Part shown: positions 45,447-54,178 of the stretch, piece after piece
Numbering within the stretch: position 1 is the first letter of the stretch
Layout: each line of letters opens with the position of its first letter
Assembly (NCBI RefSeq): GCF_015594725.1
Contig: NZ_JADNRC010000006.1
Location: 1-64,000, forward strand
Direction of reading: 5' to 3'
Source: Flavobacterium sp. ALJ2
GTDB lineage: Bacteria > Bacteroidota > Bacteroidia > Flavobacteriales > Flavobacteriaceae
Length of the DNA: 64,000 bases
Translations under genes and position numbers: made by a program
The notes under the pieces: generated by a model
What the model saw: only the letters and a program-made list of their open reading frames with translations
Database searches by the model: none
What the model was told of the DNA's origin: nothing

Positions 45447-46205
45447 ATGCTAAAAATCATTCTATTTTCATTGTTGAGTATTACAACTCTTAAAGCTCAA
45501 GATACTGTAAAAGATACTGTAGCTGTGAAAAATGATACGGTACAGAATTTGAAATTCAATTATAAGCAGCTTATTATTCCAGGTGCTTTAATTGGGTATG
45601 GGCTTATAGGTCTTAATAGTGATCAGTTAATTAGTTTTAACTCACAAATTCACAATGAAGTAAAAGAAGATATTGATAAGAAAATAACCATTGATGACTT
45701 TTCGCAATATGCTCCGGCTGCTTCTGTTTATGCTTTGAATGGATTTGGTGTTGAAGGAAAGAATAATTTAAAAGACAGAACTATAATATTGGGTACGTCT
45801 TATGTAATTATGACAGCTACAATATTAGCTCTTAAATCTATTACTAAAGTTGAAAGACCAGACGGAAGCTCTAATAATTCATTTCCTTCGGGACATACCG
45901 CAACTGCTTTTGCGGGAGCTGAATTCTTGTATCAGGAGTATAAGGATAAATCGATATGGTATGGTGTTGCAGGATATGCTATTGCTACTGGAACAGGAGT
46001 ATTTAGGATGGTTAATGACAGACACTGGCTTACAGATGTTGCGGCAGGAGCAGGGATCGGAATAATGAGTACAAAAATTGCTTATTGGATTAGCCCGTAT
46101 GTTACTAAGAAGATTTTTGGAGCGAAAGAAAAAAATGTTTCTTCGGTAATAACTCCTTTTTATAATGGCAAACAAATCGGATTTGGGTTTGCAATGGCAT
46201 TTTAG
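45447..46205 (+). CDS. PAP2 family phosphatase
   Basis: 252 residues with a signal peptide (LKIILFSLLSITTLKAQ). The three phosphatase motifs are present: KSITKVERPDGS, SFPSGHTATAFA and RMVNDRHWLTDVAAG, which hold the Lys/Arg, the acid His and the nucleophile His. The family dephosphorylates lipid phosphates such as phosphatidate or undecaprenyl pyrophosphate. The signal peptide suggests activity in the periplasm or outer membrane. Followed by a strong terminator. Confidence 0.9.
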   Translation: MLKIILFSLLSITTLKAQDTVKDTVAVKNDTVQNLKFNYKQLIIPGALIGYGLIGLNSDQLISFNSQIHNEVKEDIDKKITIDDFSQYAPAASVYALNGFGVEGKNNLKDRTIILGTSYVIMTATILALKSITKVERPDGSSNNSFPSGHTATAFAGAEFLYQEYKDKSIWYGVAGYAIATGTGVFRMVNDRHWLTDVAAGAGIGIMSTKIAYWISPYVTKKIFGAKEKNVSSVITPFYNGKQIGFGFAMAF

Positions 46206-46632
46206 AATAACGTAATAACTGTTTTAAACGATATATAATTGCTTTAAAAATATGGTCTTAAATAAATTTACAAGACTTACATGATAGACTATTTTAGAGA
46301 AATAAAAGGTATAGATAATTTGTGATTTTACTTTTAGAAGTTTAATTAGATAACTCAATAAAACAATAATGCAAAAATAGCGCGGTTCTATTTTTGCATT
46401 TTTTAATCTACTTGTTTTCAGTTCTATTAGGGGGGTAAATTTGTATGCGTGTTTTTGGGAATAACCTGATTTAAATGATTTTTTTGGTTTTAAAACAGAT
46501 TTAAGATAATTCTAAACAAGAGCGTAATTAATTTTACAAGCATACTTATTGTTATTATAAAAGATGAGAATTATCTATCAAAAATACCTAGTTATATTTG
46601 TTTAAAATTGTAAAAATGTAACCTTAGAGAAA
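46206..46632. other. Intergenic region with one terminator
   Basis: Apart from the terminator at 46368-46404 I see no gene or consensus promoter between the convergent PAP2 and AraC genes. Confidence 0.5.
46368..46404 (+). terminator. Strong rho-independent terminator
   Basis: Thirteen-base perfect arms (46368-46380 and 46388-46400) around a CGCGGTT loop, with a T-run. It is 160 bases beyond the PAP2 stop, so the transcript has a long 3' tail or a small unseen RNA. Confidence 0.8.
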
Positions 46633-47463
46633 TTATATATACATCCAATTAATAATTCCATCTTCATGAGAGGTTATTTTATTGAAGAAATTTTTTGGAG
46701 AAAAACCTGTCATTGATTTAAAATCTTTGATAAGATGTGATTGGTCAAAGAAATCAAGCTGATAAGTAATGTCTGAAAAATTATTCTTCGTACGATTATT
46801 TATTTGTTGATGCATAGCTTGGCGAAATCTAATGATTTTTCGGAGTTCAGAAGGTGTTTTTCCAATATGTATTTCAAAATGCTTGCACAATGTTTTACGG
46901 CTTATTTTATATTTATCGGCAAGGTCTTTAATTGTATAATTACCTTCAGTGTGTTGCATATCTGTGAGTATAGAACTTAAAAAAGGGTGGCTGAATCCTA
47001 TGAATTTACTGATGAGATAATGTTCTAATTTTTTTATTTTCTCTTCTCCCAAAGTAGTATTCATGATTTCTGACATAGATGCAGTAAAATCATTAAACGG
47101 ATTAAAGTAAGAAAAAGATTTTCCCGTATAAAAGTTTAGGTTCTTTTCTAAAAATGCATTTATTCCTAATGGTTTAAAGCTAATGGTTATTTCATGAATA
47201 TATCCCGGAATATTAATTTCTATAGGTTTAGTATAACCACATATTAAGGTAGCAAGTAAAGGATTGTTACTGTTTTTTCCGACAGTTAGTTTGTTGTTTT
47301 CAAATATGAACTCCGGATATTGATTAATAGAGACTATAGAATTTACATAAGGAAAAGTATAGTAACTTACGTTTTCAGAATTAGGAGATTTTTTTAGAAT
47401 ATAAAAATAATCGATATAGTTTTTTAACAATTTATTTTGGGGGACAAAAAGTTTTAGATCCAT
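46633..47463 (-). CDS. AraC family transcriptional regulator
   Basis: 276 residues. The N-terminal part PQNKLLKNYIDYFYILKKS, and later GYTKPIEINIPGYIHEITISFKPLGINAFL, is the sensor type found in many Bacteroidetes AraC proteins (DUF6597-like). The C-terminal HTH pair is YTIKDLADKYKISRKTLCKHFEIHIGKTPSELRKI and FSDITYQLDFFDQSHLIKDFKSMTGFSP. A TATATTTG -7-like element sits at 47509-47516. Targets unknown. Confidence 0.87.
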   Translation of the reverse strand: MDLKLFVPQNKLLKNYIDYFYILKKSPNSENVSYYTFPYVNSIVSINQYPEFIFENNKLTVGKNSNNPLLATLICGYTKPIEINIPGYIHEITISFKPLGINAFLEKNLNFYTGKSFSYFNPFNDFTASMSEIMNTTLGEEKIKKLEHYLISKFIGFSHPFLSSILTDMQHTEGNYTIKDLADKYKISRKTLCKHFEIHIGKTPSELRKIIRFRQAMHQQINNRTKNNFSDITYQLDFFDQSHLIKDFKSMTGFSPKNFFNKITSHEDGIINWMYI

Positions 47464-47628
47464 AAATACAATTAATTGATTTAGTTGTTTTTAAATCGAT
47501 TCGGGGTTCAAATATAGTCAAAAAGTAGTCTGATATTTTAAGGTTCTGAAAAAGTCAAAAACAACCATGGATATAAAGTAGGTAGCAGCCATAAAGTTGG
47601 ATGCTGCTTTACAAATAAGTAAATCTAT

Positions 47629-48510
47629 TTAGTCTGTAATAACCGTAAGTCCACTTTTAATAATTGATATGTTAATTTTATTTGTATTCAATACGTGCGA
47701 TTCTCCATCTATTTGAGCATCCAGCTGAGTAACATCTGGAACTTCAATATCAAGATTTTGGATCAATGCATGTTCTGCTTTTTTAAATTTTTCAACACTA
47801 TTACGCAATACATGATAACCTAAAGCCATCTTTTTGATAAATGATAATTTAGGAACAATAATTAAATCCAACCAACCATCATTAAGACTAGCTTTTGGCG
47901 TTAAGCTCATATTATAGCCCATTTCATTTGAATTAGAAATGAATAATAAAAATGGTTTTGCATTTATTTTTTTATCATTAAAAGATAATAGCGTATTACG
48001 AGTTTTAAATTCTAAACTAGAAGCCAAAGAAGCTTTTACATAAGCAATAAGCGTACGATTTCCTGAGTGTTCGTATTTTTTTATAATCAATGCATCAATT
48101 CCAATTCCTGTATTGCTAAAGAAATAATGATCATTTATTTTACCCACATCTATAGTAGAAACAGCTCCTTTTCGGATAATTTCGATTGCTTTTTCGAAAT
48201 TTCTTGGGATATTTAAATTCGAAGCTAAACCATTTCCAGAGCCAACAGGAATTATTCCTAGTTTTATATTAGTACCAATAAGGCAAGAAGCAACTTCGTT
48301 TATCGTACCATCACCACCACACGCTACAATATAGTCAGGAGCATTAGCAACAGCTGCTTCGGTTAACTCGATGGCGTGTTTTTTATGTTTTGTATAATCT
48401 ATTTCAATTTTAAATTCAGAGCTTGAAAAAGTGCTATTTAAAAAAGTGCTGGTAATTTTGTGTTTCCCATTTCCCGAAATCGGGTTAACTATGAAATGGA
48501 TGTATATCAT
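47629..48510 (-). CDS. Diacylglycerol kinase-like lipid kinase (DagK/YegS family)
   Basis: 293 residues. The N-terminal FIVNPISGNGKHK, then DYIVACGGDGTINEVASCLIG near 58-78 with the GGDGT nucleotide motif, and LGIIPVGSGNGLASNLNIPRNF near 84-105 define the catalytic domain; DGWLDLIIVPKLS marks the C-terminal beta domain. It phosphorylates diacylglycerol, sphingosine-like or related lipids. Cytoplasmic, membrane-associated. Monogenic. Confidence 0.9.
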   Translation of the reverse strand: MIYIHFIVNPISGNGKHKITSTFLNSTFSSSEFKIEIDYTKHKKHAIELTEAAVANAPDYIVACGGDGTINEVASCLIGTNIKLGIIPVGSGNGLASNLNIPRNFEKAIEIIRKGAVSTIDVGKINDHYFFSNTGIGIDALIIKKYEHSGNRTLIAYVKASLASSLEFKTRNTLLSFNDKKINAKPFLLFISNSNEMGYNMSLTPKASLNDGWLDLIIVPKLSFIKKMALGYHVLRNSVEKFKKAEHALIQNLDIEVPDVTQLDAQIDGESHVLNTNKINISIIKSGLTVITD

Positions 48511-48648
48511 TATTCTAAAAATTTGTTTATTAAAGTATAATTAGTTCCTTGATTGCAATTTTTTTGATACCAATTCGATAATCACAACCAGCCTGTTATA
48601 ATTAGCAATATAGTATATATTTAAAAATAAGGCGCAAAATTACTCTTT

Positions 48649-48850
48649 TTAAAACTTATAACTGTACCCAAATCAAACAACTTATGTTTCTTAATAATCT
48701 CTGCTATTGTAACTAAAATCATTGCCTTGTATTTCTTTCTTATTTACAAGTGTATTTAGGATATCAGTTGCATTAATAAATACTTCGCCTTTCCCTTTTT
48801 GAACTTATTTTTTAGCCCTAAATCTATTGAGAAACGAGAGTTAATACTTC
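48649..48850 (-). pseudogene. 3' remnant of an outer-membrane beta-barrel receptor gene
   Basis: On the minus strand one reads NSRFSIDLGLKNKFKKGKG, a frameshift, then EVFINATDILNTLVNKKEIQ and GNDFSYNSRDY, followed by three in-frame stops within FGYSYKF and TAA at 48649. This is the usual last-strand ending of TonB-dependent or outer-membrane beta-barrel family receptors (INATDILN, FGYSYKF). The stops fit C-to-T changes in CAA and CGA codons. No 5' part remains. Confidence 0.7.
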
Positions 48851-48939
48851 ACTGCGGAATGACATCAAATGCGAAATCAACTGCTGATAATTGGCTATTA
48901 ACAGTTTTATTAAATTGAAAATGAGTGTTCTCAAATAGT
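48851..48939. other. Rest of the spacer downstream of the PepSY-like gene
   Basis: Short stretch between the receptor remnant and the intact PepSY-like gene. No frame here aligns clearly with a receptor, so the deletion boundary of the remnant lies within or near it. Confidence 0.35.
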
Positions 48940-49368
48940 TTATTTGGATATTTCTTTTACAAAATTCCCTTTATAATCGAATATTAAATCTTTTTTATAG
49001 ATTTCTACTTCAAAGAAAATTTTACCGTTCACATCTGTAATTTTAGCAACTTCTCTGATTTTTTTACGACGATAATTAACTTTAACGTATGGTAAAATAC
49101 TATTTGGTAATTGATCTTTTGTTATTTTAATTTCAGTTTGAATAAGATTGCCTGAGCTATCCAGTAACGCTAATTGAGGTTGTTTATCATGAATAAATGA
49201 TACCTCATAGTTGTCTTTTTCTTTTTCCCATTTAGCATTAGTAACATCTGGAAATTTTATTAAAAATGTTGATTTTACAATTCCAGGAACATCTTTTTGA
49301 TTTAAATCCTGAGCCATTGCAAAAGTTGAAATTAATATTCCGAATAGTGATATTATTGTTGTTCTCAT
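48940..49368 (-). CDS. Periplasmic PepSY-like domain protein
   Basis: 142 residues from the ATG at 49368, with signal peptide RTTIISLFGILISTFAMAQ. The TTG at 49404 lies inside a TAATTTTG -7-like box (49402-49409) and is rejected. Two PepSY-like repeats follow: FLIKFPDVTNAKWEKEKDNYEVSFIHDKQPQLALLDSSGNLIQTE and the second with KVNYRRKKIREVAKITDVNGKIFFEVEI. Such proteins are often encoded with two-component systems and outer-membrane receptors. Here both partners survive only as fragments on either side. Confidence 0.85.
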   Translation of the reverse strand: MRTTIISLFGILISTFAMAQDLNQKDVPGIVKSTFLIKFPDVTNAKWEKEKDNYEVSFIHDKQPQLALLDSSGNLIQTEIKITKDQLPNSILPYVKVNYRRKKIREVAKITDVNGKIFFEVEIYKKDLIFDYKGNFVKEISK

Positions 49369-49508
49369 ATTGTTTTTAGTTTTATTAATAAATCTACATT
49401 TCAAAATTAGACTAGAATGCTGTAGGAAGTTTGAATTTTTTAGAATTTAACGGTAAATTGGGGTAAATTATTTTCAAAAGCATAGTCTATTTTTCAATGA
49501 CTTTTTTT

Positions 49509-49691
49509 TTAAAAATCTTTTAATATATCAAATCGATTACCATCCAGAAGCATTAAGTCTAATAATACACAATCATAAAGATTAATTTTGTCAAGAGCAT
49601 CTTTGTAATATCCCGAGGTCTCACAATGAATGTCATTGGGCTTGAAATAACTTTTTATGCTGGTAGCTATTTCTAATTTTAAGCAAAGCTT
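49509..49691 (-). pseudogene. Remnant of a response regulator receiver domain
   Basis: The minus-strand frame reads CLKLEIATSIKSYFKPNDIH, then CETSGYYKDALDKINLYDC and VLLDLMLLDGNRFDILKDF, with TAA at 49509. This matches an OmpR-type receiver with its phospho-Asp in LLDLMLLDG (usually LDLMLPDG). The first strand with the acidic pair and the whole DNA-binding domain are missing, and no start codon is present. Confidence 0.75.
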
Positions 49692-49730
49692 CTAATTGTA
49701 TAAATAAATATTTATTTTGTTGCACTTTAC

Positions 49731-49738
49731 TATCTTTG
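49731..49738 (+). promoter_or_regulatory. -7-like element before the DUF6377 gene
   Basis: TATCTTTG fits TAnnTTTG. It predicts a transcript start near 49745, 13 bases before the TTG start codon at 49758. No clear -33 element. Confidence 0.45.
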
Positions 49739-49757
49739 ACTATCCTAATTATTTATA

Positions 49758-51416
49758 TTGAAAACGGTTTTGAAAAACACTCTTTTATTTCTTTTTCTGG
49801 TTATTATATGCTATCCTGCTTATGCAGATAACAGAGCTGATTCGGTATTTGTAAAATTGAATTTAGCATTAAAAAACAAGCAGAAATATGTTAAATTAAA
49901 AGACGAAAGGATTGCGAATTTTAAAAAAATAAAATCTACAGATTTATCTGATTATCAAGAGTATAATTACAACAAGAATTTATATAAAGAATACCAAAAA
50001 TTCAATTCAGATTCGGCTATTTGTTATGTTAAGAAGAATCTGAAGATTGCTAATAAATTGCGTAATAAAGATTTAGAAGAAACGGCTCAATTGCAATTAG
50101 CAAATCTTTACTCCTCATCAGGGAGATACCGAGAGTCTGAAGAGATCTTGAAAAGTATAAATAAAAAGCTATTATCTCCGCAATTACTTTCAGATTACTA
50201 CGAAGGGTATAGCGATTTTTTCTCACATTACTCCACCAATAGCTATAATCCGATGTATGTAGAGAAAGTTGTAAAATATCGAGATTCACTATTAATGGTA
50301 CTAAATCCTCAATCACTAAAGTATAAAATCAATCTGGCTGAAAAGAATATTTCAGAAGGAAAAATTGATAGTGCAGAGAAATTTTTAATGCAATTGTTGA
50401 AAGAAACAAATGATAACAATCCGCAGTATGCTATGATAGCCTATCTTTTAGGAAGTATAAATAAAGAGAAAGAAAATCTAGAATTAAAAAAAATATACTT
50501 TGCGATATCAGCAACTGCAGATTTAAAAAACTCAATAAAAGACAATGCTTCAATTCAGGAGTTGGCTTTAGTTTATTATGAATTGGGGGATGTAGGTACC
50601 GCCTATAAATTAACAAAATCAGCCATTGAAGATGCGATTTTTTGTAATGTGCAATTCCGCACACTTCAAATGTCAGAAGTGTATTCGATTATCAATACCG
50701 CTTATTTAGACAAAGAAGCCAAAAGCAAAAGTCAATTGCAATTGTATCTTATATTGATAAGTGTGCTTTCCGGTTTCTTGGTTTTGGCAGTAATTTATGT
50801 TTATAAGCAAATGAAAAGAGTTTCCAGAATAAAGGAAGAACTCTTTAAAACAAGCGAAGAACTGGTCAAATTAAATGCAGACATCAGTAAAACAAATAAT
50901 CAGCTAAAAGAGAGAAATGCCCAATTGTCAGAATCCAATCATATCAAAGAAGAGTATATAGCTCATTTTTTTAGTCTTTGTTCTACTTATATCAATAAAC
51001 TCGAAACGTACCGTATTACATTAAATAAAAAAGCGACGGCAAAACAGTTTGATGAATTGTACAAAATTTTAAAATCGACTACTTTGGTTGATAATGAATT
51101 GGAAGAGTTATACAAGAATTTTGACATTATTTTTCTAAATCTATATCCTACTTTCGTGAAAGATTTTAATTCATTACTTATTAGTGAAGAACAAATTGTA
51201 CTCAAACAAGGAGAATTGTTAAATACAGAACTACGAATTTTTGCTTTAATACGACTTGGGATTAATGATAGTGTAAAAATTGCAGCTTTCCTTCGTTACT
51301 CTTTAAGCACCATTTACAATTACCGTACACGAGCAAGAAATAAGGCCGCTGTTTCTCGTAACGAATTTGAAGAAATGGTTATCAAAATCGGCTTAATTGC
51401 TGTTAAAATGCAATAA
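49758..51416 (+). CDS. DUF6377 membrane-anchored regulator with periplasmic TPR domain
   Basis: 552 residues, start TTG at 49758 (no in-frame ATG that keeps the signal peptide KTVLKNTLLFLFLVIICYPAYA). Residues about 25-325 are TPR-like helices in the periplasm, TM near 332-350 (YLILISVLSGFLVLAVIYVY), a coiled coil to about 400, and a cytoplasmic part ending in TELRIFALIRLGINDSVKIAAFLRYSLSTIYNYRTRARNKA, an HTH-like DNA-binding module. DUF6377 proteins resemble sugar-responsive regulators of polysaccharide loci. The GH3 gene follows on the same strand, so it is the likely target. Confidence 0.8.
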   Translation: MKTVLKNTLLFLFLVIICYPAYADNRADSVFVKLNLALKNKQKYVKLKDERIANFKKIKSTDLSDYQEYNYNKNLYKEYQKFNSDSAICYVKKNLKIANKLRNKDLEETAQLQLANLYSSSGRYRESEEILKSINKKLLSPQLLSDYYEGYSDFFSHYSTNSYNPMYVEKVVKYRDSLLMVLNPQSLKYKINLAEKNISEGKIDSAEKFLMQLLKETNDNNPQYAMIAYLLGSINKEKENLELKKIYFAISATADLKNSIKDNASIQELALVYYELGDVGTAYKLTKSAIEDAIFCNVQFRTLQMSEVYSIINTAYLDKEAKSKSQLQLYLILISVLSGFLVLAVIYVYKQMKRVSRIKEELFKTSEELVKLNADISKTNNQLKERNAQLSESNHIKEEYIAHFFSLCSTYINKLETYRITLNKKATAKQFDELYKILKSTTLVDNELEELYKNFDIIFLNLYPTFVKDFNSLLISEEQIVLKQGELLNTELRIFALIRLGINDSVKIAAFLRYSLSTIYNYRTRARNKAAVSRNEFEEMVIKIGLIAVKMQ

Positions 51417-51635
51417 TTAATTTCAATTTCACTACTTTTTTAGCGTTTTAAGGACATGTAATACTTTTGTTATTAGGTGTTTATGTTTTTATATCGCTAC
51501 TTTTATATAATTAGGCTTTCTAAGTAAACTATATCGTTTTAGCTTTACAATATAATTACATGGATTTTACTTAAGATTAAGTAAGATTTAAATTTTGTCT
51601 TTATATTAAAATAAATTATTAATAAATAAGTAGTT

Positions 51636-53852
51636 ATGTTTAGAAATATTAAAACAGTTGTTGTTTTGCTCTTATTGGGTTCATTCGGAATGAATGCACA
51701 AAATAAAGTACCGGTTTATTTAGATGATAAAAAGCCAATTCAAGAACGTGTCGAAGATGCACTTGCACGAATGACAGTAGAAGAAAAAGTGGCAATGGTT
51801 CATGCACAATCAAAATTTAGTTCGCCTGGAGTAGCACGTTTAGGAATTCCTGAGTTCTGGATGACCGATGGGCCTCATGGTATTCGTCCAGAAGTTTTAT
51901 GGGACGAATGGGATCAAGCAGGATGGACAAATGACTCATGTATTGCTTTCCCAGCACTTACAGCTCTTGCAGCAACTTGGAATAAAGAAATGTCTTCATT
52001 ATACGGTAAATCAATAGGAGAGGAAGCACGTTACCGTAATAAAACAGTTTTATTAGGGCCAGGTGTAAATATTTACAGATCACCACTTAATGGACGTAAC
52101 TTTGAATATATGGGAGAAGATCCATTTTTGGCTTCAAAAATGGTTGTACCATACATTAAAGGAGTGCAACAAAATGGTGTAGCAGCGTGTGTAAAGCATT
52201 TTGCATTGAATAATCAAGAAACAAATCGCCATACTGTAAATGTTAATGTAGATGATCGTGCTTTGTACGAGATTTATTTACCAGCATTTAAAGCAGCTGT
52301 TCAAGAAGGAGATGCTTGGACAATAATGGGATCTTATAACAAATATAAAGGACAGGCTAACTGCCATAATGAGTATTTGTTAAATGATATTCTTCGTGGA
52401 GAATGGGGTTTTAAAGGTGCTGTTGTTGCCGATTGGGGAGGTGTTAGCGATACACGCCAAGCAATTACAAATGGTCTTGACATGGAGTTTGGAACTTGGA
52501 CAAATGGTTTATCAGCAGGAACAAGCAATGCATATGATAATTATTATTTGGCAAAACCATATTTAGACTTGATTAAATCAGGACAAGTAGGGACGAAAGA
52601 ATTAGATCAAAAAGTACGTAACATACTTCGATTAGCATTCCTAACTACAATGGATAAAAACAGACCATATGGTTCGTTCGGAACAGAAGAGCATGGTCTT
52701 GCAGGTCGCAAAATTGCCGAAGAAGGAATTGTTTTATTGCAGAACAAAAATAACATATTGCCAATTAATCTTAATAAGACTAAGAAAATTGCTGTTATTG
52801 GAGAAAATGCAATCAAGATGATGACAGTAGGTGGAGGTAGTTCATCATTAAAAGCAAAATACGAAATTTCTCCACTTGATGGATTAAAGAAAAGAATAGG
52901 CACACAAGCAGAAGTTATTTATGCTCGTGGATATGTAGGAGATGCAGAAAGTAGCTATAACGGAGTAGCTTCTGGACAAAATTTAGCAGAGAAACGTTCA
53001 GCAGAACAATTATTAGCAGAAGCTATAGATGTGGCTAAAAAAGCTGATGTTGTATTGTTTATTGGAGGATTAAACAAAAGTAATTATCAAGATGCCGAAG
53101 GAGTAGATCGTTTGAGTTTAGAGCTTCCATATAATCAAGATAAAATTGTAACTGAATTGCTTAAAGCAAATAAAAATCTAGTATTTATAAATATCTCAGG
53201 AAATGCAGTAGCAATGCCATGGGTAAATGAAGTACCCGGAATTGTGCAAGGATGGTTTTTAGGATCAGAAACTGGTACTGCTTTGGCATCAGTTTTAGTT
53301 GGAGATACTAACCCTTCAGGAAAACTTCCGTTTACTTTCCCAGTAAAATTAAAAGATAACGGAGCACATGCTTTGGGAGAATTTCCAGGAAAAGAAGAAG
53401 TTACCTATAACGAAAGTATTTTTGTAGGATATCGTTGGGCAGATAAGCAAAAAGTAAAACCATTGTTCAGCTTTGGACACGGATTAAGCTATACTACTTT
53501 CCAATACGGAAAAGTTACTGCAGATGCAAAAACTATAACTGCTGCAGATAAAATTACATTTACTGTAAAAGTTAAAAATACAGGAACTAAAGATGGTTCA
53601 GAAATAGTTCAGTTATACATCAGTGATTTAAAATCTTCTTTACCACGTCCGATTAAAGAATTGAAAGGATTTGAAAAAGTAAATCTAAAAGTAGGAGAAG
53701 AAAAAACAGTTTCAATTACAATTGATAAAGCAGCTTTAAGCTTTTTCGATCCAGTTAAGCATGACTGGGTTGCAGAACCAGGTGACTTTGAAGCGTTAAT
53801 TGGAGCTTCTTCGACAGATATTAAAACCAAAGTAAAGTTTGTATTAAAATAG
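51636..53852 (+). CDS. bglX: GH3 beta-glucosidase (BglX-like)
   Basis: 738 residues with a signal peptide (FRNIKTVVVLLLLGSFGMNAQ), so periplasmic. The N-terminal GH3 barrel has PEFWMTDGPHGIRPE, GPGVNIYRSPLNGRNFEYMGEDPFLAS, VKHFALNNQETNRH and the nucleophile Asp266 in GAVVADWGGV. The C-terminal sandwich domain has VLFIGGLNKSNYQDAEGVDR and GWFLGSETGTALASVLVGD, then a fibronectin-III-like tail from about 640. It hydrolyses beta-glucosides or related glycosides. It follows the DUF6377 regulator and ends in a strong terminator. Confidence 0.92.
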   Translation: MFRNIKTVVVLLLLGSFGMNAQNKVPVYLDDKKPIQERVEDALARMTVEEKVAMVHAQSKFSSPGVARLGIPEFWMTDGPHGIRPEVLWDEWDQAGWTNDSCIAFPALTALAATWNKEMSSLYGKSIGEEARYRNKTVLLGPGVNIYRSPLNGRNFEYMGEDPFLASKMVVPYIKGVQQNGVAACVKHFALNNQETNRHTVNVNVDDRALYEIYLPAFKAAVQEGDAWTIMGSYNKYKGQANCHNEYLLNDILRGEWGFKGAVVADWGGVSDTRQAITNGLDMEFGTWTNGLSAGTSNAYDNYYLAKPYLDLIKSGQVGTKELDQKVRNILRLAFLTTMDKNRPYGSFGTEEHGLAGRKIAEEGIVLLQNKNNILPINLNKTKKIAVIGENAIKMMTVGGGSSSLKAKYEISPLDGLKKRIGTQAEVIYARGYVGDAESSYNGVASGQNLAEKRSAEQLLAEAIDVAKKADVVLFIGGLNKSNYQDAEGVDRLSLELPYNQDKIVTELLKANKNLVFINISGNAVAMPWVNEVPGIVQGWFLGSETGTALASVLVGDTNPSGKLPFTFPVKLKDNGAHALGEFPGKEEVTYNESIFVGYRWADKQKVKPLFSFGHGLSYTTFQYGKVTADAKTITAADKITFTVKVKNTGTKDGSEIVQLYISDLKSSLPRPIKELKGFEKVNLKVGEEKTVSITIDKAALSFFDPVKHDWVAEPGDFEALIGASSTDIKTKVKFVLK

Positions 53853-54178
53853 TTAAATAAATTTTAAACAGACTTTTATAAAGATGCTTTTGAAGCTTTA
53901 TAATTAGTGCTTCAATGGTTGGTTAGTTAGTTTGCAAAATCCCGATTATCTTTTGTGGTAATCGGGATTTTTTGCTTAAATTTACTATGTCAGTTTTGTT
54001 TTTAAAATAGTAGCAAACTTCATGTGTTTAGATAGATTAAAGTTATAAAGTAGGATTAATTATAAGGTGTAAGTGCTTAATGGTAGAGATAAACATAATA
54101 TAAAAGAGTCTAATTGATTGTTCTTAAAATAGTTATTAATCGTAAAGTATCACTACTTTACATTTAAATTCAAAAAAC
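53853..54178. other. Intergenic region with one terminator
   Basis: Holds the terminator at 53936-53974. The remaining 200 bases before the DUF1254 gene show no gene and no consensus promoter. Confidence 0.5.
53936..53974 (+). terminator. Strong rho-independent terminator
   Basis: Thirteen-base arms AAAATCCCGATTA and TAATCGGGATTTT with a ten-base loop, then T. It closes the beta-glucosidase transcript. Confidence 0.9.

Noticed and set aside
45879-46175. 98-codon minus-strand frame
   Set aside because: Antisense to the PAP2 phosphatase motifs.
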